From Paramesorhizobium endophyticum (GTDB taxonomy: Bacteria > Pseudomonadota > Alphaproteobacteria > Rhizobiales > Rhizobiaceae), in assembly GCF_014640615.1 (NCBI RefSeq), contig NZ_BMHH01000010.1, positions 62,001 through 126,000 of the forward strand: a DNA stretch of 64,000 bases, in the 5' to 3' direction. The position numbers and the translations under genes are program-made. Shown piece by piece: positions 8,173 through 16,265 of the stretch (its first letter is position 1; the number at the start of each line of letters is the position of its first letter). The notes below the pieces were generated by a model, which saw only the letters and a list, made by a program, of their open reading frames with translations, was not told the DNA's origin and did not search any database.

Positions 8173-8547
8173 TTATGCCTCGAACCGACGGTGGCGATCC
8201 TGCCACAACTGCAGCGCAGCGATGACGGCGACGATAACGCCGAGCGCGACATGCCAGGAGCGGAGCGCATCCGCATAATCGAAGGCATAGGGTGAAGCGA
8301 TCACCCACAGGCCGGCGAGAAACGCCAGAACCTCCTGCCAGCGGCGCAGCCGGGCCACCTCCATGATGCCGAGAGCCGTGATGACGGCTCCTACCAGCAT
8401 GGTGTTGATGACGATGGCTATATTGTCGGTTGCGGGAAAGAACAGCGATGAAAGGAAAATGATGGCCCCGAGAGCCATGATGGCATTATCCTCCCAGCTA
8501 CGGTGCTGAATCAGCCCCGGGCGGCCTACAGGGTTGGTCATAGCCAT
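8173..8547 (-). CDS. SPW-repeat family small membrane protein
   Basis: This 124-residue protein has about four hydrophobic helices. Two repeats begin with SW-type motifs (HRSWEDNAIMALGAIIFLSS at 16-35, and LRSWHVALGVIVAVIAAL near the end). The second carries a WVIASPY segment matching the SPW repeat family. Its function is unknown; the family is found in small inner-membrane proteins, often in stress-responsive settings. A strong AGGAGG ribosome site precedes the ATG. An EcfG-like promoter variant lies about 35 bases upstream. Confidence 0.8.
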   Translation of the reverse strand: MAMTNPVGRPGLIQHRSWEDNAIMALGAIIFLSSLFFPATDNIAIVINTMLVGAVITALGIMEVARLRRWQEVLAFLAGLWVIASPYAFDYADALRSWHVALGVIVAVIAALQLWQDRHRRFEA

Positions 8548-8578
8548 GATAAATCCTCCTTCAGGCTACGTTATGCGT

Positions 8579-8603
8579 AACCGGATATCCGTGAGGAGGT
8601 TCT
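8579..8603 (-). promoter_or_regulatory. Weak EcfG-like promoter for the SPW gene
   Basis: The minus strand reads AGAAC-N16-GGTT, one mismatch in each element from GGAAC-N16-CGTT. The spacing and orientation fit the SPW gene. The better match lies on the other strand of the same gap at 8824-8848. Confidence 0.3.
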
Positions 8604-8823
8604 TGTGCGATAGGTCCGAACTCCTCAGCGGATGTTCGTACGCACTGCCCGCATTCTGCCGGAATATCGCCTTTTATGCAATGATTTCAGGGCAAAAGCC
8701 GGTAACAGGCGATGACAATGGCTTGATTGGATCGTTTTCCGGCGGAGCGAAACTGCATCCTTTTATTCGGCTCCCGCACTTCCCAGTATTCGCTCGTGTA
8801 ACGGCATGTAACGGAAGTTGAGA

Positions 8824-8848
8824 GGAACCTTCCACGATATTGCCCGTT
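8824..8848 (+). promoter_or_regulatory. EcfG-type general stress promoter
   Basis: GGAAC, 16 bases, CGTT is an exact match to the -35/-10 pattern known for alphaproteobacterial EcfG/RpoE2 sigma factors. It gives a leader of about 55-60 bases to the lipoprotein gene at 8912. Apart from this and the weaker reverse site, 8548-8911 holds no gene that I can support. Confidence 0.65.
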
Positions 8849-8911
8849 TTGTCCCTGACTCTTTCGCCCTGTGGGGATTTGTCTAATCTTTGGATGATAA
8901 AGGAGAGTATT

Positions 8912-9109
8912 ATGAAGAAGTTTCTGATCACATCCGTTGCCGCGCTTTCGGTGCTCGGCCTCGCCGCTTGCAACGATAGCGGCAACAACAACAATGCCAA
9001 CCCGCCGGCCGAGCAGCCCCCGGCAACCCAGCCCAGCCCGGCGCCGTCGCAGCCGCCGGCCAACAACACGACGCCGTCGCAGCCCGGCACGACGACGCCC
9101 AGCCAGTAA
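8912..9109 (+). CDS. Small Pro/Asn-rich lipoprotein
   Basis: This 65-residue protein has a signal peptide ending in a lipobox (LGLAAC, Cys20). The tail is low-complexity: a poly-Asn patch, then Pro/Gln/Ser/Thr repeats with no fold. The ATG at 8912 is chosen over longer in-frame starts because AGGAG lies six bases before it and the signal peptide begins exactly there. An exact EcfG-type promoter lies upstream and a terminator follows, so it is a single-gene unit probably induced under stress. It may act as an envelope spacer; no enzymatic function is suggested. Confidence 0.85.
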   Translation: MKKFLITSVAALSVLGLAACNDSGNNNNANPPAEQPPATQPSPAPSQPPANNTTPSQPGTTTPSQ

Positions 9110-9146
9110 GGTCGGGTTCGATCTCCAAGGAGATGCGGCATCAAGG

Positions 9147-9177
9147 AAACGCTCCGGCAGAAATGTCGGAGCGTTTT
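9147..9177 (+). terminator. Rho-independent terminator
   Basis: A 10-base stem (AAACGCTCCG / CGGAGCGTTT) with a 10-base loop is followed by further Ts. It ends the lipoprotein transcript. Confidence 0.85.
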
Positions 9178-9307
9178 CGTTTGTAAAATTAAATATTTAT
9201 CGCTGTATTTAAAGCTTATCTCATGATTGTACTTTAATAATCCCGGCGATTTCCCGCAGTGAGACTGCGGAAAATTGAGAGATATTCTTCTTAAGAGGGA
9301 TTATACC

Positions 9308-9595
9308 ATGAAGAAGTACATTCTTGCGATAACCGCGGTTTCGCTTATCGCTCTTGCCGGTTGCTCGGAGAGCGAGACGGGCGGCAACACGGCGGCGGCG
9401 GTTGAGGGTGCAGTGTCCAAGATCGATCAGACGCTGGCAAGCTCGATGACGCCGCAGCAGAAGGCTGCCGCCGTCAACGAGGCGCGCTCCGCCGCGGAAT
9501 CTGCCGCCAAGGCTGCCGGCCAGAGCGATGCGCTGGTGCAGCAGGCAGGCGACGCCGCGGCGATGGAAGCCAAGAAGGCGCTTGGCGTGCAGTAA
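9308..9595 (+). CDS. Small Ala-rich lipoprotein
   Basis: This 95-residue protein begins MKKYILAITAVSLIALAGC, a signal peptide with lipobox (LAGC, Cys19). The mature part is Ala/Gln-rich and predicted helical, with heptad-like Ala spacing. I do not recognise the family. The ATG at 9308 is preferred over the longer frame from 9275 because the signal begins there and AAGAGGGA precedes it. A 7-base hairpin (9254-9270) lies in the leader. It resembles the upstream lipoprotein only in its signal, so the two are neighbours and not duplicates. Confidence 0.82.
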   Translation: MKKYILAITAVSLIALAGCSESETGGNTAAAVEGAVSKIDQTLASSMTPQQKAAAVNEARSAAESAAKAAGQSDALVQQAGDAAAMEAKKALGVQ

Positions 9596-9629
9596 GAGCG
9601 GTTCGGTCTGTGAGGTTGGCCGGGGGACT

Positions 9630-10613
9630 CTACACCACCGGCGGCTTGACCAGATCCAGATGACGCAGCATCGCGACGAATGCCTTCAGGCGTTCGTCGC
9701 GATATGCATTTATATCCATGCCTTCATAATCGAGAAAACCGCGTTTGGTCTTTAGGCCGATGCGGCCCTGCGCCATGTTGCTATCGATGATCTCGGGAGA
9801 GGCGTAGCAGGGGCTGTTCAGCTCCTTAGCAAGGTCGCGGCTGGCATAGAACAGCGTGTCGCCGCCGCCCCAATCGATGAATTCCAGCACGCCCAGCACG
9901 GCGAAGCGAAAGCCGATGCCATATTTGGTCGCCTTGTCGATGTCCTCGGTGCTGGCGACACCTTGTTCCACAAGGCGCGCGGCCTCGTTCATCGCCAGTG
10001 TCTGGATGCGTGGCACGATATAGCCGGGCGAGGCGGTGCAGACGACGGGCACCTTGCCTATGGTTTCGAGCATGGTCTTAAGGCGTGCTGTCACCGCCGG
10101 ATCGGTTTCCTTGCCCGGGGACATTTCGACGAGAGGCATGAGATAGGCCGGGTTCAGCCAATGGGCATTGAGGAAACGCTCGGGATGGGAAACGGCGCTG
10201 GAGAGATTGTCGACGAGGATGGTCGATGTGGTCGATGCGATGATCGGGGTGGGGCCGGCGAGCTCCGAGGCGCTTGCCAGCGCTCCGCGCTTGATGTCGA
10301 GCACTTCGGGCAGGGCTTCAATGACGAGGGCGGCTGACGAAAGCGCATCCTTCGCACCCTGCCTGGGCACGATGCCGACGCGCGACATAATAGTGTCGAT
10401 CACTGCGGCATCGAACATGCCAAAGCCGGCGAGGTTGGAGAGGACGCCGCGAATTCCACTGAGCGCGCCGGCTTCGAGCGTCTTGAAATCGTCTTCGTTG
10501 CGCTCCTTGAAGTCCACGAGCTTGACCGGATGCCCGGCATAGGCCCACACCACGGCGATGCCGCAGCCCATGCGCCCGGCGCCGAGGCAGGCGATTGGTT
10601 CAGGATTGGTCAT
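9630..10613 (-). CDS. 3-hydroxyacyl-CoA dehydrogenase family protein
   Basis: This NAD-dependent dehydrogenase has 327 residues. It has an N-terminal Rossmann fold (GAGRMGCGIAVVWAYAG, 11-27; the family's GxGxxG has Ala-Gly here) with the acidic strand end KLVDFKER. The STTSTI and HWLNPAY segments carry the family's catalytic Ser/His area, and the C-terminal helical domain starts near 190. Family members oxidise 3-hydroxybutyryl-CoA or related acids such as L-carnitine; the substrate cannot be read here. It stands alone, divergent from an NmrA-like gene across a 235-base AT-rich gap holding an inverted repeat. No thiolase or crotonase is adjacent. Confidence 0.85.
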   Translation of the reverse strand: MTNPEPIACLGAGRMGCGIAVVWAYAGHPVKLVDFKERNEDDFKTLEAGALSGIRGVLSNLAGFGMFDAAVIDTIMSRVGIVPRQGAKDALSSAALVIEALPEVLDIKRGALASASELAGPTPIIASTTSTILVDNLSSAVSHPERFLNAHWLNPAYLMPLVEMSPGKETDPAVTARLKTMLETIGKVPVVCTASPGYIVPRIQTLAMNEAARLVEQGVASTEDIDKATKYGIGFRFAVLGVLEFIDWGGGDTLFYASRDLAKELNSPCYASPEIIDSNMAQGRIGLKTKRGFLDYEGMDINAYRDERLKAFVAMLRHLDLVKPPVV

Positions 10614-10678
10614 GGGAGTTTCCCTGTGTTGATGCCTGTCCTCCTGTGGATATAGGTTCAGTTACGGCGCTGTTTCTT

Positions 10679-10774
10679 CAAATGGAGGTGATGAGAATTT
10701 AAATATAAAAATATTATCTTATGGATTTTGCTGGATAATACCGCGTGTTTTTGCGCTGCGATCACTTCCATTTG
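10679..10774. promoter_or_regulatory. Long-spaced inverted repeat between divergent genes
   Basis: CAAATGGAGGTGAT (10679-10692) and ATCACTTCCATTTG (10761-10774) are inverted copies with one mismatch, 68 bases apart around an AT-rich core. Placed between two divergent oxidoreductase genes, they could be paired operator sites for one regulator. Confidence 0.45.
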
Positions 10775-10848
10775 ACAGTTTGCTTGATGACTATGCCCGC
10801 CATGTGCCTATGTGAAAGGCCAGGAGAGGATGAACATAGGAGACCATC

Positions 10849-11760
10849 ATGGCCTATATCATTCATGGAGCGACAGGCGCGCAGGGCGCGCCCCTATATA
10901 ACCTCCTGCTGAAAAGCGGAAAATCTGTTCTCGGCGCGGTCCGGGACGTTTCAAATCTCAAGGGACAGCCGGCCATCAAGGTGGATCTCGGTTCGGTCAA
11001 CTCACTGGTTGCTGCCTATCGGGACGCTGACGGCGTGTTTATCCATATCCCTTTAGGAGCCGAGGCGGGGCGCGTCCAATATGCTCGCAACATTGTCGAA
11101 GCCATCCGGCAGGGCAGGCCGAAGCGAGTGGTGATCACCACGAGCGGAGCCGTCATCGACCAGCCGGACACGCCGCTGCAAACGCCTGAAGATAGCGCGA
11201 TTGCAATCCTGATACGCGGCGTCGAGGAAAGCGGCGTGTCCCATGCCATCATGGCGACGCGGCTCTATCTGGAAAACCTTCTTCTGCCGCCGGTATTCAA
11301 GCCGATAAAACTGGAGGACGCGCTGCGCTATCCGCTTGCCGGGAACTTCGCTGCCTCGTGGTGCTCGCATCTCGACGTGGCCGATGTCGCCGCACGCCTG
11401 CTCACCGACACCGCCATCAGCGGCATTGTAGGCGTGGGACAATTGCCGGGCCTAACCGGGCCGCAGCTTGCGGATGGGTTCGCAAGCGCGCTCGGGCATG
11501 ATGTCTCCTACGAAACGATAAAGCCCCAGGAATTCGGCGCGTTGATCTCGCCGATATTGGGCGCGGCAGCGGCGTCGGGCGTGGTGAAATTCTACGACAC
11601 GCTGGCAAAGGTGCCAGAGGATGTCATCGCCGAGAAGACCAGCGCGCAACGCCTGCTGAACATACAGCCGCGGACCGTCGCGGCTTGGCTGGCGGAGAAG
11701 TTCGGCGGCAGCAAGGCGTCGCCTTCGGCTGCCGAGGTGCATCCACTGGTTCATCTCTAA
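10849..11760 (+). CDS. NmrA-like NAD(P)-binding protein
   Basis: This 303-residue protein is of the atypical short-chain dehydrogenase (NmrA/HSCARG) type. The N-terminal dinucleotide motif is GATGAQG (8-14), followed by the strand-helix pattern VLGAVRD and KVDLGSVNSLVAAYRDADGV. No YxxxK active site is evident in the usual place. Relatives act as NADPH sensors or quinone oxidoreductases. It is divergent from the hydroxyacyl-CoA dehydrogenase and followed by a palindromic repeat. The ATG follows a GGAGA ribosome site. Confidence 0.8.
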   Translation: MAYIIHGATGAQGAPLYNLLLKSGKSVLGAVRDVSNLKGQPAIKVDLGSVNSLVAAYRDADGVFIHIPLGAEAGRVQYARNIVEAIRQGRPKRVVITTSGAVIDQPDTPLQTPEDSAIAILIRGVEESGVSHAIMATRLYLENLLLPPVFKPIKLEDALRYPLAGNFAASWCSHLDVADVAARLLTDTAISGIVGVGQLPGLTGPQLADGFASALGHDVSYETIKPQEFGALISPILGAAAASGVVKFYDTLAKVPEDVIAEKTSAQRLLNIQPRTVAAWLAEKFGGSKASPSAAEVHPLVHL

Positions 11761-11828
11761 CGCTCTCTGCCACGATGGTGAACCAGCCGCGCCGATAGAG
11801 CATTCGTATTTATACGGAACCAACTGTG

Positions 11829-11982
11829 CGCCCTTCGCCCTCGTGGTTCGAGGCGAATTCCGCTGCGCTCCATTCACACCTCACCATGAGGGTGAAGGGA
11901 CCGCAACGCCGCAGTAGCCCTCATCCTGAGGTGTGTAGTGGAGCGCAGCGGAACGAAGCCTCGAAGGGCGAGGGCGCTTGGC
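11829..11982. repeat. Palindromic intergenic element, family A copy 1
   Basis: The left half (GCCCTCGTGGTTCGAGGC, then CGCTGCGCTCCATTC and CACCTCACCATGAGGG) is mirrored by the right half (CCCTCATCCTGAGGTG, then CGAAGCCTCGAAGGGC). Copies recur at 54296-54468 and 59352-59524. It has no ORF, so it is probably a non-autonomous palindromic element. The rest of 11761-12137 holds the mntH promoter. Confidence 0.85.
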
Positions 11983-12068
11983 AATTCCATCAAATCACGA
12001 ACCACTCTGGAAGCACATCGCTTCATACAAAAGCAAAACACGCCCAGGCTTCCAGTTCCCAGCGCCCC

Positions 12069-12097
12069 TTGACCAATTGTCCGCTTCTCCCTATTAA
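12069..12097 (+). promoter_or_regulatory. mntH promoter
   Basis: TTGACC, 17 bases, TATTAA is a good sigma-70-type match. The Mur-like palindrome begins immediately after the -10 element, so a bound repressor would cover the start site. Confidence 0.7.
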
Positions 12098-12114
12098 TTG
12101 CAAATAATTTGCAA
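12098..12114. promoter_or_regulatory. Mur-like manganese-responsive operator
   Basis: The perfect palindrome TTGCAAA-TAA-TTTGCAA resembles the sites bound by Mur, the Fur-family manganese regulator that represses mntH in rhizobia and Brucella. It sits over the predicted transcription start of mntH. Confidence 0.7.
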
Positions 12115-12137
12115 TTGCATATCTTGGATTAACTCAC

Positions 12138-13520
12138 ATGGACCAGCATGCATCGGCATCGATGAAGCCCGCGGCGGTCGAGGCCGGACGTGAGATGACG
12201 CTTGCGGGATGGCGGCGGGAGCGGGGGGAGGCTTCGCTTTCCGAGGTTCACAGATCGATTGCGGTGCGCAAGACCGGCCCCGGTTGGCGCAAGGCGCTTG
12301 CCTTCTTCGGTCCCGGCTATCTCGTCGCCGTCGGCTATATGGATCCCGGCAATTGGGCGACGTCGCTGGCGGGCGGATCGCGCTTCGGCTATTCGCTGCT
12401 GGTCGTCGTCCTCCTTTCCAACATCATGGCGGTGATCCTGCAATCGCTCTGCGCCCGGCTGGGCATCGCCACGGGCCGCGATCTGGCGCAGGCCTGCCGT
12501 GACGCCTATCCGGGCTGGGTGAACTGGCCGCTCTGGTTCCTCGCCGAAATCGCCATCTGCGCCACTGACCTTGCGGAAGTGATCGGCACGGCAATCGGCC
12601 TCAACCTGCTTTTCGGCATACCGCTGGAGATCGGCGTGGTCCTTACGGCGCTCGACGTGTTTCTGGTGCTTTATCTCCAGAACAAGGGCTTCCGGAAGGT
12701 GGAGGCGCTCATCATCACTCTCCTGGGGGTGATCGCGGTCTGCTTCATCGTCCAGATCGTGATGGCGCACCCGCAATGGGGCGCGGTGCTGCGCGGCTTT
12801 GCTCCGACGACGCAAATCGTCACCAATCCGGACATGCTCTATATCGCGCTCGGCATCATCGGCGCGACCGTCATGCCGCACAATCTCTATCTTCACTCGG
12901 GCATCGTCCAGACGCGCGACCATGGCGACACGGTGGAGGAAAAGCGCTCGGCGATCCGCTATGCGACGCTCGATTCCACCATCGCGCTGACATTTGCGCT
13001 TGCTGTCAACGCGTCGATCCTGATTCTCGCCGCCGCCAGCTTCCATGCCACCGGCCATACCAATGTCGAGGAACTGGGCGACGCCCACAATCTGCTGAGC
13101 CCGCTGCTCGGATCGGCAATCGCGCCCAGCCTTTTCGCCATCGCGCTTCTATGCTGCGGGCTCAACTCCACAGTGACCGCGACCATGGCGGGGCAGATCG
13201 CCATGGAAGGCTTTCTGCATATCCGGCTCGTTCCCTGGCTGCGGCGGCTGCTCACCCGCGTCATCGCCATCGTACCTGCGGCGGTGGTCACCATCCTCTA
13301 CGGGGAGAGCGGCACGGCGAAGCTTCTCATCCTGTCGCAGGTGGTGCTGAGCCTGCAACTGCCCTTCGCCGTGATCCCGCTGGTGATCTTCACCGCCAAC
13401 CGGGCGAAGATGGGCACGCTCGCCGCCTCGCGCTGGGTCACCGTGCTGGCCACCATCACCGCCGCCATCATTGTGGTGCTCAATATCAAGCTGGTGATCG
13501 ATTTCGTGGCGGGGAATTAA
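12138..13520 (+). CDS. mntH: NRAMP manganese transporter MntH
   Basis: This is a proton-coupled divalent metal importer of the inner membrane, mainly for Mn2+. It has 460 residues and about 11 hydrophobic helices. The metal-binding DPGN motif is at 69-72 in the first helix, and the MPH motif is at 246-248 ([13 protein letters not shown]) in helix 6; both are diagnostic and intact. The hydrophilic N-terminus of about 50 residues is longer than in E. coli MntH. Transcription probably starts from the promoter at 12069-12097 under a Mur-like operator, so expression should rise when manganese is low. Confidence 0.95.
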   Translation: MDQHASASMKPAAVEAGREMTLAGWRRERGEASLSEVHRSIAVRKTGPGWRKALAFFGPGYLVAVGYMDPGNWATSLAGGSRFGYSLLVVVLLSNIMAVILQSLCARLGIATGRDLAQACRDAYPGWVNWPLWFLAEIAICATDLAEVIGTAIGLNLLFGIPLEIGVVLTALDVFLVLYLQNKGFRKVEALIITLLGVIAVCFIVQIVMAHPQWGAVLRGFAPTTQIVTNPDMLYIALGIIGATVMPHNLYLHSGIVQTRDHGDTVEEKRSAIRYATLDSTIALTFALAVNASILILAAASFHATGHTNVEELGDAHNLLSPLLGSAIAPSLFAIALLCCGLNSTVTATMAGQIAMEGFLHIRLVPWLRRLLTRVIAIVPAAVVTILYGESGTAKLLILSQVVLSLQLPFAVIPLVIFTANRAKMGTLAASRWVTVLATITAAIIVVLNIKLVIDFVAGN

Positions 13521-13621
13521 GGCCTCATGCGGACCGCAAGGCGATCGACAAGATCATAAGGGCCTGTCGCTTCATCCCTGAAATGCGTTATGATTCCGCC
13601 GGAACCGTAAAGGAGGATCGC

Positions 13622-14023
13622 ATGGCGGACGAGGAAAAACCGGCATCGGCGCTGATCGATGCAAGGATCGCGGAACTGGGCGGCTGGCGCGGGGAGACGC
13701 TGGCGAAGGTTCGCGCGATCGTCAGGGCCGCTGATCCGGAAATCGTCGAGGAATGGAAATGGGAAACCCCGGTCTGGTCGCACGGCGGTATCATCTGCAC
13801 GGGCGAGGCCTATAAGACCGCCATCAAGCTGACCTTTCCCAAGGGCGCGTCGCTGGAAGACCCCGCGCGCCTGTTCAACTCCAGCATCGAAGGCAAGGTG
13901 CGGCGCGCTATCGATATTCGTGAGGGCGAGGCGATCGATGAGAAAGCGCTGGCGGAGTTGATCCGCGCGGCGGCGGCGCTGAATTTTGAAACGAAAAAGC
14001 GCAAGCCATCCACCGCAAAGTAG
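13622..14023 (+). CDS. DUF1801 domain protein
   Basis: This is a small cytosolic protein of 133 residues with a DUF1801 (YdhG-like) fold: EEWKWETPVWSHGGIICTG is the family's core, followed by KLTFPKGASLEDP. The molecular function is unknown. The ATG at 13622 follows a strong AAGGAGGA ribosome site; the reading frame runs far upstream inside mntH, but that part is a shadow. It lies 100 bases after mntH on the same strand and could share its transcript. Confidence 0.85.
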   Translation: MADEEKPASALIDARIAELGGWRGETLAKVRAIVRAADPEIVEEWKWETPVWSHGGIICTGEAYKTAIKLTFPKGASLEDPARLFNSSIEGKVRRAIDIREGEAIDEKALAELIRAAAALNFETKKRKPSTAK

Positions 14024-14106
14024 GCGGATGGCGAGGCGAACCCAAGCTCCTCTCAGGCGGCAGTTCGCAAATCGGCAAATTTCCGGGGGAGAAGCTTTAA
14101 TCTCTC

Positions 14107-14385
14107 CTACGCAACCGCCTTCGCCACCAGATCCGGATGCTGCCGGATCACCCGCACATAAGCGACGGCAAAGTCGGGGGCGGTTGCGCGCGCCTGTTCC
14201 CAATCGCGCAGCGTGCCTACGGGAACGCGGAAACGGCTGGCGAATTCGGTTTGTGAGAGACCAAGTTCGGTTCTCGTCATGCGGATCAGCCGGGCGCGCT
14301 GACCGCATTCCAACGCTTCAGCGGTTACGTCAAAATCTTCGGCGTCATCCGGGTCAGCGGGCAGAACGATACTGTCTTTCTTCAC
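14107..14385 (-). CDS. HTH antitoxin paired with BrnT-type toxin
   Basis: This 92-residue protein has an acidic, flexible N-terminus (PADPDDAEDFDVT) and an HTH domain at about 35-75 (ELGLSQTEFASRFRVPVGTL, then RDWEQ) of the NadS/YiaG type. Its start overlaps the 3' end of the toxin gene by 32 bases, so the two are co-translated. Classic BrnA antitoxins are ribbon-helix-helix or HTH-like; this one is the HTH form. It probably neutralises the toxin and binds the operator upstream of it. Confidence 0.8.
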   Translation of the reverse strand: MKKDSIVLPADPDDAEDFDVTAEALECGQRARLIRMTRTELGLSQTEFASRFRVPVGTLRDWEQARATAPDFAVAYVRVIRQHPDLVAKAVA

Positions 14386-14629
14386 CCTTGTTACTCCTTC
14401 TTACCGAGATGAATCGGGGTAGCGCATCGCGCCAAACGAACACGCCAGTAAAAAGCTTCTCACCAACTCGGCCTATTACCTTGTACCGCTTTTCACCATC
14501 CTCGAGACGAAAAGATGGAAGCATTAGATGGTAACCGTCCTCGAAAATCCGATCGCCAAAGGCCAGAGATAGCTTATGCTTCTCACGGTTGGTTGCGTCC
14601 TTTACAAGATCGTATCTGTCTTCCCCCAT
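14354..14629 (-). CDS. brnT: BrnT-family toxin
   Basis: This 91-residue protein of the BrnT (DUF497) family has a RelE-like ribonuclease fold that inhibits translation. Visible family marks are KDATNREKHKLSLAFGD near the N-terminus, RYKVIGRVGEKLFTGVFVW in the middle and FISVRRSNKGEERQY at the end. Together these supply the conserved KH and RR-E residues. It is first in the operon, toxin before antitoxin, as in brnTA. The ATG lies only about two bases from the predicted transcription start, so the message may be nearly leaderless. Confidence 0.88.
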   Translation of the reverse strand: MGEDRYDLVKDATNREKHKLSLAFGDRIFEDGYHLMLPSFRLEDGEKRYKVIGRVGEKLFTGVFVWRDALPRFISVRRSNKGEERQYRSAR

Positions 14630-14637
14630 GGAGGGAT

Positions 14638-14666
14638 ATTATACGGGATTTCCGTATATCCTGCAA
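14638..14666 (-). promoter_or_regulatory. Toxin-antitoxin promoter with internal operator
   Basis: Reading the minus strand, TTGCAG (14666-14661), 17 bases, then TATAAT (14643-14638) form a promoter. A dyad TATACGG-N5-CCGTATA (14640-14658) fills the spacer and touches the -10 box. This is the expected place for autorepression by the HTH antitoxin. Confidence 0.65.
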
Positions 14667-14685
14667 TCTTCGCGAAATCTATAAT

Positions 14686-15119
14686 GTCAGTTGGCCTGTA
14701 AGCCGGGTTCTGTATGGCTGGGCTTTCGCCCAACGTGGCAGCCATTCATCTGGGACGGATGTCGCCACCCGCCTCTTGCAACCTACCCGGACGGCTGATC
14801 CGGAAACCGATCGCCGGGCTTTCACCCGGCACGCCGTCCCTATTCGGTCTTGCTCCCGATGGGGTTTACCTTGCCGCCGCCGTTGCCGGAGGCGCGGTGG
14901 GCTCTTACCCCACCCTTTCACCCTTACCCCGCCAGCAAATCGGTCCTTCGCAACGCAATGAACAGGCCGATTTGCAGGCGGGGCGGTCTGCTTTCTGTGG
15001 CACTTTCCCTGGGGTCGCCCCCGCCGGGCGTTACCCGGCATCGTGTTTCCATGGAGCCCGGACTTTCCTCACCTGCCGCCTTTCGGCATATGACAGGCGC
15101 GGCTGCCCAGCCAACTGAC
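14686..15119 (-). ncRNA. rnpB: RNase P RNA
   Basis: This is the catalytic RNA of ribonuclease P, which trims tRNA 5' ends. On the minus strand the conserved 5' region contains GAGGAAAGTCCGGGCTCC, and the 3' region ends with AGAACCCGGCTTACAGGCC. The two ends pair through GTTGGC-type segments, as in type A RNase P RNA. Length of about 434 bases fits alphaproteobacteria. A TATAAG box lies just upstream of the 5' end. Exact ends are uncertain by a few bases. Confidence 0.95.
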
Positions 15120-15156
15120 ATCGGCCTTATAAAGGTGCTTTGCCGGGAAAACGCAA

Positions 15157-15188
15157 TAAAAAAGCCGGACATAAGCCCGGCTTTTTTT
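15157..15188 (-). terminator. Terminator of the transglycosylase gene
   Basis: AAAAAAGCCGG and CCGGCTTTTTT flank a short loop. The stem with T-runs on both strands can act in either direction. It lies 22 bases past the transglycosylase stop and just upstream of rnpB. Confidence 0.85.
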
Positions 15189-15210
15189 CATATACGCATA
15201 TTCAGTTATT

Positions 15211-16023
15211 TTAGAACGAGCGCATATAAACCTTCACCTGGTTGCAGTACCTGGCGGAGATCGGGTTCATGCGCGTCGCGCCATGGCCGGCATTGTATTT
15301 GAGGATGGTGCCGCAAACCGAACCGCCGGAGAGATCGCGCGCCATGGCCAGGTACTTCATGCCATATTGCACGTTGACCACGGGATTGTAGAGCTCGCGC
15401 GCCGATCCGGTGTAGCCAAGGCTGCGCGCCGTCGAGAGCTTGACCTGCATCAGGCCGATCTCGCCCGCCGATCCGCGCACATCGGGATCGTAATTGCTTT
15501 CGTGGTGAACCACCGCATGGGCAAGCGGCAGCGGCACACCATAGGTCTCGGCATAATGGTTGATGATGCCGGAGAAAGGCTTGTTTTCCGCGTCCGCCGG
15601 AACCTTGTTGGAGACGGGGAAAAGCTTGCCGAAGATTCCGCCCTCGGTGCTCTTCTTGGTGATGACCTCGTCGCGCACCTTGATGCTGACGGGGATTTTG
15701 CCCCAATGCTCGACCCGGCCTTCTCGGGCCTTCGGCACCGGCACCCTCCGCAGGGCAACCGGCTCGAGACGCGCCTTCTCCGCGCGCTTCACCGGCTTCA
15801 CCTTGCGCACCGCATGGCGGGCTTTCGCGCGGTGTTCCACCTTGGCTTCGGAGGTCTTGACGATGTGCGCCACGCCCTCCCTCTTGGCCTTTTTCATTGC
15901 GTGAACCGGACGTTTCTCGGTAACGTGCCGTTTCTCGGGGTGAGGTGCAGCCTGTGCCGCGTTGAGGCCAAGCATTCCCATCGCGCCGACGACGGCGCAC
16001 ACAAAACTAATTTTTTTACTCAT
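15211..16023 (-). CDS. Secreted lytic transglycosylase (SLT family)
   Basis: This 270-residue exported muramidase has a signal peptide at 1-25 (ending NAAQA). A very basic Lys/Arg/His/Ala-rich linker follows at about 26-110, probably wall- or nucleic-acid-binding in charge only. The SLT domain lies at about 148-265. The catalytic Glu is in HHESNYDP, followed by GEIGLMQV and ILKYNAGHG, all standard for family 1 transglycosylases. It is a single gene with its own terminator. Together with the amidase upstream it adds to a local set of wall hydrolases. Confidence 0.92.
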   Translation of the reverse strand: MSKKISFVCAVVGAMGMLGLNAAQAAPHPEKRHVTEKRPVHAMKKAKREGVAHIVKTSEAKVEHRAKARHAVRKVKPVKRAEKARLEPVALRRVPVPKAREGRVEHWGKIPVSIKVRDEVITKKSTEGGIFGKLFPVSNKVPADAENKPFSGIINHYAETYGVPLPLAHAVVHHESNYDPDVRGSAGEIGLMQVKLSTARSLGYTGSARELYNPVVNVQYGMKYLAMARDLSGGSVCGTILKYNAGHGATRMNPISARYCNQVKVYMRSF

Positions 16024-16265
16024 ACCCTAACCGTTTTACACTGTTTCGGTAGTGGACCGCCCCTTTCTTTAAAACGCCGGCCCGTGTCGTTCCTTTACGA
16101 GGCGGTGGAGTTGAACCACGAAGATTGCCTCAGGAAACTGCCCGTTGATCTGGCGGCGAAATGCAGCCAGAGATTGGCCGGGCAAGTAACTTTCCATTAA
16201 CTTTCGTAACAAATGGACCATGCCTACCGGAATGGTAGGTTAATAAACTACTTATTTTCAATGTC

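Noticed and set aside
8534-8821. 95-codon plus-strand ORF between the SPW gene and the lipoprotein
   Set aside because: Poor coding character, and it covers two promoter regions and the SPW start.
12776-13621. In-frame extension of the DUF1801 gene into mntH
   Set aside because: A strong ribosome site and ATG at 13622 fit the domain start; the extension is mntH read in another frame.
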